This document shows positions 1 to 9,065 of a stretch of DNA of 64,000 bases, one piece after another. Position numbers and translations under genes: made by a program. Source of the DNA: a bacterium HR21 (lineage in GTDB: Bacteria; Bacteroidota; Ignavibacteria; Kapaibacteriales; HRBIN21); NCBI GenBank assembly GCA_002898295.1, contig BEHX01000007.1, positions 61,154 through 125,153 on the forward strand. The letters are read 5' to 3'. Under the pieces are notes generated by a model that worked only from the letters and a program-made list of their open reading frames with translations, was not told where the DNA came from and did not search any database. Each line of letters begins with the position of its first letter. The stretch's first letter is position 1.

Positions 1-1788
1 GAGCGGCTCCGCATGGCGCAAACGCTGGAATCCATTGGAGATTACGCCGGTGCAGCCCGGCTCTACGAACAGCTCTTCCGGTTGTATCCGGATTCCGTGT
101 CGTACCTGCTCGGCTGGAGCCGAGCGCTCATCAAGCTCCGGCGTTTTCCAGAGGCGCTGTCCGAAGTTGCGGGATTTCTCCACCGTCGATCGGTGCCTCA
201 GCTCTGGGCAGTGCTCGGAGAGCTGTACTGGAGTATGGGCAGACAAGATTCTGCCCGCTGGGCATGGCAGAGAGCGCTCGCCCAGGAACCCCGAACGCCC
301 GAGGTATACCGCGCGGTTGCCCGCTCCCAGTATGAGCTGCAGCTCGTCGACGATGCCATCACGACATTGCTGCAGGGGCGGCAACAGTTACGCTCTGATA
401 CGCTCTTTGCCGAGGAGCTGAGCTCGTGGTACGTGCGTCTGGGTAATGTAGAGCGAGGCGTGCAGGAGACAATCCTCCTGCTGCGGCAGAGACAGGATAT
501 CCGTGCGGCGTATTCCCGCTTAGTTCTCTACCTGGCGCTTCCTCAAGCGGCAGAGCGGATTCGCCCGGAGCTGGAGCGGGCACTGCAGCAGTACCCGCGC
601 GATCTTCTCCTGCGACGACTTCTCGTCTGGTTTTTCCAGGAAATTGGGCAGAGCCGGACAGCGCTGGAACATGTCCGCCGACTCGATGAGTTGCAGGGTA
701 ATACGGGGATGGAGGTGTTGCAGTTTGCCGAAGCTGCCCGGCAGAATGGAGATCTCTCGCTCGCACTCGATGTCTATGCAGAACTGCTCGACCGTCGCCC
801 AGTGCGGGAAATCCGACTCAAAGCCCTCTACGGCTACCTCCAGACTGCTGAGGCGATCCTGCGCCAAGGCGGGCGGTCGATTCCTTGGCAGCAGGTGCGG
901 CGGGAGTACGACGAGCTGGTGCGCCAAGCCGATACCCTTGCTATGGGAGCTGAAGCTCTCTACTCACTGGGACGCTTCCTGCAGGATGTTGCACACGATG
1001 GGAAAGCTGCCGAGGAGACCTTCCAGCGTCTTGTGCGGCAGTTTCCTCAGACCCGCTGGGCGATGCTCTCCTTGGTAGAGCTGGGGCGGCTGGCGCTCCG
1101 TCGTGGGGAGCTGTCGCAAGCGGAGCAGTATCTCCAGCGTGCCGCAGGAGCAGATTCTCTTGCTCCAGAGGCTGTGCAATGGGCACGGTTCTGGCAAGCA
1201 GAGCTGGAGTTCTTCCGGGGTAATCTCGACAGTGCCCGGGCAGGCTATGCTGCCGTTGCGCTGCAGACAGCAAGTCCAGCCGCGAACGATGCGCTCCAGC
1301 GGCTGGTCCTGCTGGAAAACGTTGCTCATACTGAGCAGCTCCACCGATTTGCCGCGGCAGAGCTGCTGTTCCTTCAGGGGCGCTGGGAACAGGCACAGCG
1401 TGAGTACCTCCGCATCGCAGAGCAGGCAGGGGATGATGAAGTACTGGTGGAACTGTCGCTGCTACGTGCGGCAGAGGCTGCCCTTGCCCACGAGGATCTC
1501 ACCACAGCACAGCAGCTGCTCACACGCCTCCTTGCCGAACACGAGGATATCCTGTACGGCGATAGGGCTCTGCTGCTCCTCGGTGAAACCCTCGAGCGCC
1601 AGGGCAGGCGGGCGGAGGCGCTTGCCGTCTACCAGCAGTTCTTCCTGCGTTTCCCGAACTCCATCTACCAGGAAGAAGTGCGCCGGCGTATTCAGCGGCT
1701 CCGGGAAGGAGCCTCGCGGAGGCGTTCAACGAGCATATGGAACATCTGGGCATCCCGCGGCGCCGATCCGGCGGTGTTGTTGAAGTAA
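1..1788 (+). CDS. TPR-repeat protein, 5' end outside the window
   Basis: The reading frame is open at the left edge; the first ATG inside is at 13, so the gene probably begins upstream. The visible 591 residues are almost wholly helical tetratricopeptide-type repeats rich in Ala, Leu, Arg and Glu (for example ARLYEQLFRLYPDS near the start and LLLGETLERQGRRAEAL near residue 525). The last repeat resembles the YbgF/BamD style (FPNSIYQEEVRRRIQRL). No transmembrane segment or enzymatic motif is visible. Such proteins scaffold protein-protein contacts, often in the envelope of this phylum, but no specific partner can be named. The last ~30 residues (from GASRRRST) look non-conserved and overlap the 3' end of the convergent DUF72 gene by 97 bp. 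Confidence 0.8.
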   Translation, partial: ERLRMAQTLESIGDYAGAARLYEQLFRLYPDSVSYLLGWSRALIKLRRFPEALSEVAGFLHRRSVPQLWAVLGELYWSMGRQDSARWAWQRALAQEPRTPEVYRAVARSQYELQLVDDAITTLLQGRQQLRSDTLFAEELSSWYVRLGNVERGVQETILLLRQRQDIRAAYSRLVLYLALPQAAERIRPELERALQQYPRDLLLRRLLVWFFQEIGQSRTALEHVRRLDELQGNTGMEVLQFAEAARQNGDLSLALDVYAELLDRRPVREIRLKALYGYLQTAEAILRQGGRSIPWQQVRREYDELVRQADTLAMGAEALYSLGRFLQDVAHDGKAAEETFQRLVRQFPQTRWAMLSLVELGRLALRRGELSQAEQYLQRAAGADSLAPEAVQWARFWQAELEFFRGNLDSARAGYAAVALQTASPAANDALQRLVLLENVAHTEQLHRFAAAELLFLQGRWEQAQREYLRIAEQAGDDEVLVELSLLRAAEAALAHEDLTTAQQLLTRLLAEHEDILYGDRALLLLGETLERQGRRAEALAVYQQFFLRFPNSIYQEEVRRRIQRLREGASRRRSTSIWNIWASRGADPAVLLK

Positions 1789-2483
1789 GCATACACCCGA
1801 CACCCCTGCCTCAGAGCACTGGCTACCTGTTCTGCCCACGGCAGAAGCTCGTGCTCGGTGTACCGATGGGTATAGCCACCGCGCAGCCCGTGGAAGCGGA
1901 GATAGAGGAAAGGGGCTGTCTGGACACGGAAAAGCGGGTAGCGTAACGAGCTGCTCCAGACAAGGGCAATTCCGGCATCCTGCAGCAGCTCCCATACAGC
2001 CGGGATATCCCATGAGGGATGGCGCAGCTCAAAGGCATGCTCGAACAAGCGGGGAAGAGCGGCAACGACTCTGCGGAGGGTATCCAGGTCACAAGGAAAG
2101 CTCGGGGGAAATTGCCACAAGAGGACTCTACCCTGAGCGCCCAGGAGGGAAACTCGCTCGAAAAACTCGTGCAGAAGGGGCTCGTCCGAAAGAGGGGGAC
2201 GGGCATGGGTGAGGGCTCGTGGAGCTTTGACGGCAAAGCAGAATTCTGCCGGCACACTCGCCGCCCAGCGCCGAAACACCTCCGGCGGAGGAAGCCGGTA
2301 GAAGGTGCTATTGAGCTCGACAGTACAGAAGTGCTGAGCATAGAAGCGGAGCCACTCACGCTGCGCGAGCTTTTCCGGATACCACCACGAGCGCCACTCC
2401 CGGTATGCCCATCCACTGGTTCCCACGCGGAAGAGGGGATCCCTGCACCCTTGGGATCCCCTCTCCGGGCTTGGAGCTTGCAT
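1692..2483 (-). CDS. DUF72 family protein
   Basis: The 263-residue protein matches the DUF72 (YecE-like) family, a TIM-barrel fold of unknown biochemical role. Visible signatures are GTSGWAYREWR near residue 22, ELNSTFYRLPPPE near 54, VKAPRALTHA near 85, LRFHGLRGGYTHRY near 195 and the C-terminal YAYFNNTAGSAPRDA. The ATG lies 1 bp after the stop of the PD40-OmpA gene, so the two are probably co-transcribed. The conserved C-terminal FNN motif lies inside the overlap with the convergent TPR gene, which shows that this gene really does extend through the overlap. No function can be assigned beyond the family. Confidence 0.85.
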   Translation of the reverse strand: MQAPSPERGSQGCRDPLFRVGTSGWAYREWRSWWYPEKLAQREWLRFYAQHFCTVELNSTFYRLPPPEVFRRWAASVPAEFCFAVKAPRALTHARPPLSDEPLLHEFFERVSLLGAQGRVLLWQFPPSFPCDLDTLRRVVAALPRLFEHAFELRHPSWDIPAVWELLQDAGIALVWSSSLRYPLFRVQTAPFLYLRFHGLRGGYTHRYTEHELLPWAEQVASALRQGCRVYAYFNNTAGSAPRDAQMFHMLVERLREAPSRSR

Positions 2484-2484
2484 C

Positions 2485-5145
2485 CTACGGCGTCGTCTCG
2501 CCTGCTTCGATCGGAGTGCTGATCAGGATCTGGACCGTTCGGTTGTAGAAGCGCCCTTCGGGCAGTTCGTTCGTGTAGAGCGGATCATCTTCGCCAACGC
2601 CGCGGGCAGTCAGGCTCTGGTAGCGTCCTTTGGCATAGGCTTCGATCGCCCGCATGACCGTTCGTGCACGGTTCTCAGAGAGCTTCTTGTTGTGGTCGTA
2701 GAGCCCAACGACGTCCGTGTGTCCGACGATCTCAATTGTCGAGTTCGGGAACACTCGCGGGAAGACATACTCCCGCAGAATTCGCTCGTTGAGAGGTCCG
2801 GCATCGTAGCGGTCGAAGGGGAAGAGGATGAGGTTATAGCGTTCCAGTGTCCGATCGGCGAGGCGCTCGATTTTCTTCTGTTCCGTGGTGACTTGCATGA
2901 CGGGAATCGTGATGGGGTCGGAGGCGCATTCCTGACCAGTCTTGCTCCGTACGATGAGGCGAGCTTCGTACGGGACTTCATCGGCGGGGTAGTTCCCGCG
3001 CGGGTCGGTCCAATCCCAGGTATACGACGGGGTGGTCGTGCCGATATCGGTTAGGGTTTTCCACGGCTTGCCACCCCGCAAGACCTCGATGCGGCGGCTT
3101 TCGACGAGGGCGTCCTCAATGCCGTTGCGCATCAGGAAGGTCATCGTCTCTGGGGAAGGAAGCCGCTTCGGATCGCGGCTGATGATGGGCTTGACCACTT
3201 CCCAATCGCTGCAGATGAGCTCGACCCGGCGGTTCTCCACAATGCCTTGGGGATCGTTGAGATTGGAGGGGACCTGGGGGAGATTACGGACGGTGATCTT
3301 CATCCGCTCCGGGCTAATACCCCAGATGTCGCGCAGGTAGTTGAAGACGGCTTGGGCCCGTTCCAGCGACAGTCCGGGGCGCTTTTCCGCGGGAGTTTTG
3401 CTATCGTTGCAGCCGACAATCTCCAGCTTTGCCTGGGGATTCTTCCGCAAGCGGTAGCCGTAAATGTTGAGGATGTGGTAGTACTTCTCAAGGGTCCCGC
3501 CAGGGATGCGTTCATCGCTGAAGTCCTTCGTTTGCTCCGGTGAGGAGAAGAGCACGTAGCGCTCGGGGATTTTCGACGAGCCTTCCTCGAAGAAGACGTA
3601 GTGCAGCAGCGGGAAAAGCTCGATGGAAGCCACCTCTTCCATGACCAAGCCGCGGAAGCCGGCAATCGAGGGGTCATCTTTGGCGCGTCGCTTGATGTAG
3701 TCGGCGGGCTCAATCTGTGCCTGCAAGACAGGTCGCTGCCCGAGAGTTAGCACAACGCGGATCTCAAGGCTCTTCTGGGCTTCTTCTTCGGTGCGGACTT
3801 CGGGGGGTTTTTCCACGTGGACTTTCTGCGTGACGGTGCCGTAGTTCGGGTTGAACGCGCTGATTTCGAGGTCGAATTCTGTGATGCCCAGCTTTGGATC
3901 ACCGAAGTCGGTGGCGGAGACGACGTATTGGAATTCCGTCCGTGCCGTTCCGGTGCCAGAAACAGTGTCTGTAGTGACACGCCCGGTGATCGGATTCCGG
4001 ATGGTGATCTTCGCGGGGATATCAGCCCCGGTGCATTCGTCAATGACGCGTCCGACGATATTGACGGCGCGGAAGAAGGTGGGCACAAATGCCATGAAGA
4101 GGTCGTAGTCTCCTTGGTATCCGGGGAGGTCTCGGCGCTTCGAGCTGAAGTAGAGCACGTTTCCGGCAGCCGGGAGCGTGATGAAGAGCTCATCTTCCGA
4201 AGTGTTGATAGGTTGTCCTAAGTTCTGAGGTTTCGTCCAGCTTCCATCGGGGAGACGGCGCACGACGTAGAAGTCCAATCCTCCGAAGTTCGGGGTATGC
4301 CCGTCGGAAGCGAAGAAGAAGGTCTGGTTATCCGCGGCAATGAAGGGAGAGGCTTCACGCCCTGGGGTGTTGAGCTCGCGGAAGTTTACCGCGGGCTTCC
4401 ATTCGCCTTTCTCGAAGTCGAAGTCGCTGTACCAGATATCCAGGTTTCCCTCGCCGTGCGGACCTGGGCGGTTGGAGACGAAGTAGAGGCGGCTCTTGTC
4501 GGGAGCAATCGAGGGTTGGGCTTCCCAGAAGGAGGAGTTCACATTCGGACCCAAGTTGCGTGGGCGTGCCCAGCGATCGCCCTCAATTTCGGTGACATAA
4601 ATGTCGCAGCTTCCCAGACCATCTGGGCGATTGCAGCCGGTGAAGAACAGCGTGCGCCCATCGGCGGCAATGGTGGCAACACCTTCGTTGAAGCGCGTGT
4701 TGACCCCAAGGTCGCCCAGGATCGTTGTGGTGTCGATGTTGAAAGGTGGGAAGAAGACAGTGTCGAGGGGGTTTTCCTTCCGGGCTGCCCAGAAATCGTG
4801 CGAGGGATTCTTGCCATCGGGCAGCATCTTGCTGCCTGGACGGTTGGAGACGAAGTAGAGCGTGCGCCCATCGGCGGTCACCGTCGGTGCATAGTCTTGG
4901 TACGGCGAGTTGAGCACGGGACCCAGATTGATGATGCGGATGTGGCGGCTTCCGAGAATTGTTTCCTGCTCTTGCTGTGACGGCGGTTCGATGACGGCAG
5001 CGTAGAGGTACAACGTCCCTTCAGGGGTGTCCGCGGACCCTCCTGGGAATGCTGGTTGCGGTGTCGCTGCGCGGAGGGTTCCTCCTCCGACCAGGGGGAA
5101 GGCTGCCACACAGGCAAGGAGGAGCACAAGGGAAGAGACCCACAT
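2485..5145 (-). CDS. PD40/OmpA-family envelope protein
   Basis: An 886-residue exported protein with an N-terminal signal peptide (hydrophobic LVLLLACVAAFPLVGG). Residues ~60-350 carry at least five PD40 (WD40-like beta-propeller) repeats of the form 'DGRTLYFVSNRPG'. A carboxypeptidase-like/Ig-like stretch follows around residues 360-450. There are two OmpA-like peptidoglycan-binding regions: one around 515-640 (FFEEGSSKIP ... LSLERAQAVFNYL ... NRRVEL) and a terminal one around 775-880 (ILFPFDRYDAGPL ... IEIVGHTDVVG ... SENRARTV ... NRTVQILI). Related PD40-OmpA proteins anchor the outer membrane to peptidoglycan, and some belong to type IX secretion or gliding machinery. The RBS AGGAGC lies 6 bp before the ATG. 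It follows the beta-barrel gene by 63 bp. Confidence 0.85.
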   Translation of the reverse strand: MWVSSLVLLLACVAAFPLVGGGTLRAATPQPAFPGGSADTPEGTLYLYAAVIEPPSQQEQETILGSRHIRIINLGPVLNSPYQDYAPTVTADGRTLYFVSNRPGSKMLPDGKNPSHDFWAARKENPLDTVFFPPFNIDTTTILGDLGVNTRFNEGVATIAADGRTLFFTGCNRPDGLGSCDIYVTEIEGDRWARPRNLGPNVNSSFWEAQPSIAPDKSRLYFVSNRPGPHGEGNLDIWYSDFDFEKGEWKPAVNFRELNTPGREASPFIAADNQTFFFASDGHTPNFGGLDFYVVRRLPDGSWTKPQNLGQPINTSEDELFITLPAAGNVLYFSSKRRDLPGYQGDYDLFMAFVPTFFRAVNIVGRVIDECTGADIPAKITIRNPITGRVTTDTVSGTGTARTEFQYVVSATDFGDPKLGITEFDLEISAFNPNYGTVTQKVHVEKPPEVRTEEEAQKSLEIRVVLTLGQRPVLQAQIEPADYIKRRAKDDPSIAGFRGLVMEEVASIELFPLLHYVFFEEGSSKIPERYVLFSSPEQTKDFSDERIPGGTLEKYYHILNIYGYRLRKNPQAKLEIVGCNDSKTPAEKRPGLSLERAQAVFNYLRDIWGISPERMKITVRNLPQVPSNLNDPQGIVENRRVELICSDWEVVKPIISRDPKRLPSPETMTFLMRNGIEDALVESRRIEVLRGGKPWKTLTDIGTTTPSYTWDWTDPRGNYPADEVPYEARLIVRSKTGQECASDPITIPVMQVTTEQKKIERLADRTLERYNLILFPFDRYDAGPLNERILREYVFPRVFPNSTIEIVGHTDVVGLYDHNKKLSENRARTVMRAIEAYAKGRYQSLTARGVGEDDPLYTNELPEGRFYNRTVQILISTPIEAGETTP

Positions 5146-5184
5146 AGGAAGCTCCTAATTTGGGGGACATGTGTTATCAAATCA

Positions 5185-5192
5185 CAAACTTA
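5185..5192 (-). promoter_or_regulatory. Candidate Bacteroidota-type -7 element for the OmpA-DUF72 genes
   Basis: Read on the minus strand this is TAAGTTTG, an exact match to the TAnnTTTG element of the Bacteroidota primary sigma factor. It lies 39 nt upstream of the ATG of the PD40-OmpA gene, in the 63-bp gap after the beta-barrel gene. I did not find a clear TTTG -33 partner. Confidence 0.4.
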
Positions 5193-5208
5193 CGGAAGCC
5201 CAGGGGTT

Positions 5209-6003
5209 TCACCACGATTTCCCGAGGGAAAGAGTGAGGGAGGAATGGAAGAGGCGGAGCGTTGCCGGAGGCTGGAGCATAGCAGAGAGGGGCACCCAGG
5301 AGTAGAGACCAAAGCTAAGCCACCATGAGCGGGCAATCACGATGTCGCCCCCCACGTGCGCGAGCCCACTCCAGGCAAGTCGAGGTGGCAACCGTCCCGT
5401 CTCAACGCGGAGAGGACCTGTCTCTGGGAGGGTAAAAATCTCCCCCGTAGACAGAACGACACTGTGCTGGATAGGCTCTTTCTCGTGATGGAAGCGGCTC
5501 CCAAGCGGGATACCGACAGCGGGACCTACTGAGAAAACCAACCACGGCGTAGGGCGCCAGCGTAGGTAACTCCAGAGCACGAGCATGGGCAGTGTCAGCT
5601 CAGCACGATTGCGCGTCTCGACGGGAACGCTGATCGTATCCTCAGGACGGGCAAAGGTGAGCTGTTCCCGTTCGCGGTATGAGGCCTGGACCTTCGTGAG
5701 CAGGAACAGGGGAGATGCGCCCCAGAGCCAGGTCGCCGTCAGAGGCAGACTGTAAGAAAGCCCTACCAACCAGCTCTGGCTCCGTCCGTTGGTAAAGTCC
5801 TGTGAGCAGCTGCCGCGGAATGTCCCGCTCTGGAAACCCCATCCGATGCCAATTGTGACCAGGAGTTCTGGCGGGTAGTGCCGTACCTCCGGCGCCAGTG
5901 GCGAGGACGGCGGAGACGTCTGCCGCCCCTGTCCTAGGAGCACCAGGCTTCCTACCACGGAAAGCCAGCATACTCGTCCTATGGAGGCGCACACACGAGG
6001 CAT
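5209..6003 (-). CDS. Probable outer-membrane beta-barrel protein
   Basis: A 264-residue exported protein: a hydrophobic signal segment (VCWLSVVGSLVLLGQG, residues ~11-26) is followed by alternating aromatic/hydrophobic strands such as LLVTIGIGWGF, SWLVGLSYSLPL, WLVFSVGPAVGIPLG and WWLSFGLYSWVPL. It ends in an aromatic residue (SLTLSLGKSW), as outer-membrane barrels often do. No named family is recognised; it resembles the general 'outer membrane beta-barrel/PorT-like' class of this phylum. It is the first gene of a minus-strand run with the PD40-OmpA and DUF72 genes and is divergent from rsmB, so the 46-bp gap should hold promoters for both. Confidence 0.65.
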   Translation of the reverse strand: MPRVCASIGRVCWLSVVGSLVLLGQGRQTSPPSSPLAPEVRHYPPELLVTIGIGWGFQSGTFRGSCSQDFTNGRSQSWLVGLSYSLPLTATWLWGASPLFLLTKVQASYREREQLTFARPEDTISVPVETRNRAELTLPMLVLWSYLRWRPTPWLVFSVGPAVGIPLGSRFHHEKEPIQHSVVLSTGEIFTLPETGPLRVETGRLPPRLAWSGLAHVGGDIVIARSWWLSFGLYSWVPLSAMLQPPATLRLFHSSLTLSLGKSW

Positions 6004-6049
6004 TGGTCCGGGCGTAAGTTTACGGAAATTGGAGCTCTTCCGAACGACG

Positions 6050-7402
6050 ATGGTCTCCAGCGGTGAACAGCGGCGGCTTTCCCCTGCACGGCAGCTTGCC
6101 TGGGAGCTGCTGCTGAGGATCGAGCGCGATGGCGCCTATCTGGACCGGGTGACAGAGGTGGCGCTCAGACGGGCACGGCTCTCGGCCCCAGACCGGGCGT
6201 TGGTAGGGGAGCTGGTACACGGTGTGGTACGTTGGCGGAAGCGTTTGGACTTCTTCCTCCAGGCGTGTGCTGAACACCCTCTGCGCCGGTATCCAGTGCC
6301 AGTTCTGGTCGCATTGCGGCTGGGGGCATACCAGCTCCTCTTCCTGGAGCGGATTCCGGAGCATGCGGCGGTTCACCAGGCGGTGGAGCTGGTCAAGCCG
6401 TTGGGACAGCGGACGGCGGGGCTGGTCAACGCCATTTTACGTGCCTTGATCCGCATGCGGGATGCTTTACCAGAGCCGCCGGGAGATGATCCGATATCTG
6501 CCATTGCCGTACTCCATTCGTATCCGGAATGGCTTGTCCGACGCTGGGTTGCACGGTTCGGAGTGGAGGAGGCGGTCCAGCTCTTAGAGGCGCAGAATCG
6601 CCGACCGACACTCTCCCTGCGGGTTAATCCTCAGCGCAGGACGCCGGAGCAGGTGCTCGAATGGCTTTCCCAGCAGGGGGTGGCAGCCGGGCTATCGCCC
6701 TACACGCCGAGCTGCCTTGTTGTGGAACGTCTGCCACATGGGCTCCTCTGGGAGCTGCTGCAGAAGGGGTGGGCAAGTGTGCAAGATGTCAGTGCGATGC
6801 TCGTAGTGGAGCTAGCAGCGGTGGAGCCAGGCATGCGGATCGTTGACCTCTGTGGGGCGCCCGGGGGTAAAGCCTGTGCACTGGCTGAGCGCTTGGGTGC
6901 CGGAGGGCACGTTGCGGTGGTGGATGTCCATCCCGGACGTCTCCGGCTGGCGGAGCGGGAAGCGCAGCGGCTGGGGATTGCTGAGCGAATGTCCTTCCAC
7001 GTTGCTGACGCGCGCCGCTTCCGAACCGAAGCAGCAGATTTGGTGCTGGTGGATGCGCCGTGTTCCGGCTTGGGAACCATTGCGAAGAAGCCAGACATCA
7101 AATGGCGTCGTCGAGAAGAAGATATCCCCAAGCTGGTGCGCCTCCAGCGGGAGATCTTGCACCATGCTGTTCGCTTGGTGCGCCCCGGTGGTGTGCTGCT
7201 CTACAGTACCTGTACCACAGAGCCGGAGGAGAATGAAGAGCTCATCGCCGATTTCCTCCAGCATCATCCAGACTTCGAGCTGGAGGATGCGGGGCGCTAC
7301 CTCCCAGCAGCAGTCTGCCGAGAAGGTTTCCTCCAGACCTTGCCGCATCGCCACGCGAACAGCGATGGGGCGTTCGCTGCGCGGCTTCGTCGGAGAAGGT
7401 GA
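6050..7402 (+). CDS. rsmB: 16S rRNA (cytosine-967 C5)-methyltransferase RsmB
   Basis: Transfers a methyl group from SAM to C967 of 16S rRNA. An N-terminal NusB-like RNA-binding domain (SPARQLAWELLLRIE onward) precedes a Rossmann methyltransferase domain. That domain has the SAM motif DLCGAPGGKACALAERLG (~residue 266), the motif IV DAPCSGLGTIAKKPDIKW with Cys338, and YSTCTTEPEENEELI with the nucleophilic Cys388. This two-cysteine arrangement is diagnostic of RNA m5C methyltransferases. The frame is open to 5981, but that start overlaps the divergent gene; the ATG at 6050 places the family N-terminus correctly (450 residues). Confidence 0.92.
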   Translation: MVSSGEQRRLSPARQLAWELLLRIERDGAYLDRVTEVALRRARLSAPDRALVGELVHGVVRWRKRLDFFLQACAEHPLRRYPVPVLVALRLGAYQLLFLERIPEHAAVHQAVELVKPLGQRTAGLVNAILRALIRMRDALPEPPGDDPISAIAVLHSYPEWLVRRWVARFGVEEAVQLLEAQNRRPTLSLRVNPQRRTPEQVLEWLSQQGVAAGLSPYTPSCLVVERLPHGLLWELLQKGWASVQDVSAMLVVELAAVEPGMRIVDLCGAPGGKACALAERLGAGGHVAVVDVHPGRLRLAEREAQRLGIAERMSFHVADARRFRTEAADLVLVDAPCSGLGTIAKKPDIKWRRREEDIPKLVRLQREILHHAVRLVRPGGVLLYSTCTTEPEENEELIADFLQHHPDFELEDAGRYLPAAVCREGFLQTLPHRHANSDGAFAARLRRRR

Positions 7403-7408
7403 GGGCGC

Positions 7409-7416
7409 TAATTTTG
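7409..7416 (+). promoter_or_regulatory. Candidate TAnnTTTG promoter immediately before murI
   Basis: TAATTTTG matches the Bacteroidota -7 element exactly. A TTCG (7386-7389) lies 19 bp upstream, one mismatch from the -33 consensus TTTG. Only 4 nt (agcc) separate the element from the murI ATG, so transcription from here would give a leaderless or nearly leaderless mRNA. No Shine-Dalgarno is present in this gap. Confidence 0.4.
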
Positions 7417-7420
7417 AGCC

Positions 7421-8221
7421 ATGGCACGGTACCGCCGTATTGGGGTCTTCGATTCCGGCATCGGTGGGTTGACAGTCGTCCAGCATGTGCTGTCCTGCAC
7501 GACTGGTGTGGACGTTGTCTATCTCGGCGATACTGCCCGGGTCCCCTACGGCAGTCGTAGCCCGGAGACAATCCGCCGGTATGCTCGGGAGTTGACGCGC
7601 TTCCTCCTCGCCTATGGGGTTGAAATGCTTGTTGTGGCGTGCAACACAGTGTCGGCTGTTGCCCTGGAAGCTGTCCGCGAGGAAGCCGCGGGGGTTCCCC
7701 TCCTCGATGTGCTGGAGCCGACCATCGATCTGGTCCTGGAATGCACCGCGGGCTGTGTTGGGATTATCGGCACACGGGCAACCATTGCCAGCGGTGCCTA
7801 CGAGCGTTTGCTCCGTCAGAGGGCGCCCGCGTCGCTGCGTATCTTCAGCCAGCCCTGTCCGCTCTTCGTCCCGCTGGTCGAAGAGGGCTGGAGTGAGCAT
7901 CCGGTGGCAGAGCAGATTGCGCAGGAGTATTTGTCCCCGCTCCGAGAGGCGGGAGTTGATACCCTGGTGCTTGGCTGCACGCACTACCCATTGCTGGTTC
8001 CTGTGCTGCGGCGGGTTATGCCGGAGTGCCGTTTCGTTGAGTCAGGGGAGGCTATCGCAAGGTGCTTGCGGCAGCTTGGGGATAGCGGGGCAGGCGGGAC
8101 ACCGCCGCGCTTGACCGTGCTCCTGACAGATGCGCCCGGACCCGCACTGGAGCAAGTGATGAAGCGTTTGGGACTGCTGCCGAGAGAGGTCCGCCAGGTC
8201 AGCGTTTCGAACCATGACTGA
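7421..8221 (+). CDS. murI: Glutamate racemase
   Basis: Interconverts L- and D-glutamate for peptidoglycan synthesis in the cytoplasm. At 266 residues it is of normal length. Signatures are GVFDSGIGGLTV (Asp11, Ser12), YLGDTARVPYGSRS, VVACNTVSA (catalytic Cys74) and LGCTHYPLL (catalytic Cys186 with His188), so both catalytic cysteines are intact. It lies 18 bp after rsmB without a Shine-Dalgarno sequence, and its 3' end overlaps the HD-GYP gene by 8 bp, suggesting translational coupling. Confidence 0.95.
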   Translation: MARYRRIGVFDSGIGGLTVVQHVLSCTTGVDVVYLGDTARVPYGSRSPETIRRYARELTRFLLAYGVEMLVVACNTVSAVALEAVREEAAGVPLLDVLEPTIDLVLECTAGCVGIIGTRATIASGAYERLLRQRAPASLRIFSQPCPLFVPLVEEGWSEHPVAEQIAQEYLSPLREAGVDTLVLGCTHYPLLVPVLRRVMPECRFVESGEAIARCLRQLGDSGAGGTPPRLTVLLTDAPGPALEQVMKRLGLLPREVRQVSVSNHD

Positions 8222-9065
8222 ACGGGAGCCGCTGCAGGAGCTCAGCACTCGGCTGGCTGAGAGCTTTGCGCAGACCATTGAGCTTCTCGGAGCGCTTGTG
8301 GCAGCTGTTGAGCGCTTCTACGAAGGGAGCCACTGCCGCTTTGTCAGTCAAAAGGCTGCAGAGGTTGCTCGGCGGCTGGGGTGTAGCGAGCTGGAGGTGT
8401 TTGAGATCCAAGTCGCAGGGTTACTCCACGACATTGGCAAAATTGGCTATCCGGAGTCGGTGTTGCAGAAATTTCCAACGGAGATGACCGCCGAGGAGCG
8501 GCGGCTCTACGAACGCCATCCTGAGTTGGGATGGCACATTCTGCGGAAGCATTCTGCCCTGCACGGTGTAGCGGAGCTTGTTCTCCAGCATCACGAGCGG
8601 CTCGATGGATCGGGTTTCCCGCAGCGGCTACGGGGGCGCCAGATTCGGCTCGGGGCTGCTATCATCGCTGTGGTGGATGTGTTCCACAATGCGGTCTCCA
8701 AGCGCCGCCGCGATCGGCGTGTCGTGCAGGAATCTCCTCCTACCCCGCCGGAAGTAGCATACCGGCAGTATCTCTCTGCCGTGCACCATTTGGAGGCGAA
8801 GGCGGGCGCGCTGTACCACCCAGAGGTTGTGCGCACGTTCGTTGAGCTCATGGAAGAGGAGCGCCGGCAGCTGGGGCAGAAACTTCTCCAGGCGGTCCCT
8901 GTCAACCAGCTCCGCCCGGGAATGGTGGTGGCGGAGAACTACTACACCTCGTATGGATTGCTGGTCGTCGCGCAGGGGGAGCAGGTGACTCCCGAGATGG
9001 TGCCCGTGCTGGTTCGCTTTGCCGAGGTGGGGGAAGTGCCACGCAAGGTGCTGGTCTGGGTTTGA
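8214..9065 (+). CDS. HD-GYP domain protein, probable cyclic-di-GMP phosphodiesterase
   Basis: The 283-residue protein carries an HD domain with GLLHDIGKIGYPES (His72-Asp73), ERHPELGWHIL (His102) and HHERLDGSGFP (126-136), the defining HD-GYP signature with Phe in place of Tyr. HD-GYP proteins hydrolyse cyclic di-GMP to GMP or pGpG at a two- or three-metal centre. No transmembrane or sensor domain is visible at the N-terminus, so the input would have to come from a partner. A receiver-only regulator lies 2 kb downstream in the same run of genes. The substrate is inferred from the family. It shares TGATG with the next gene. Confidence 0.8.
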   Translation: MTEREPLQELSTRLAESFAQTIELLGALVAAVERFYEGSHCRFVSQKAAEVARRLGCSELEVFEIQVAGLLHDIGKIGYPESVLQKFPTEMTAEERRLYERHPELGWHILRKHSALHGVAELVLQHHERLDGSGFPQRLRGRQIRLGAAIIAVVDVFHNAVSKRRRDRRVVQESPPTPPEVAYRQYLSAVHHLEAKAGALYHPEVVRTFVELMEEERRQLGQKLLQAVPVNQLRPGMVVAENYYTSYGLLVVAQGEQVTPEMVPVLVRFAEVGEVPRKVLVWV

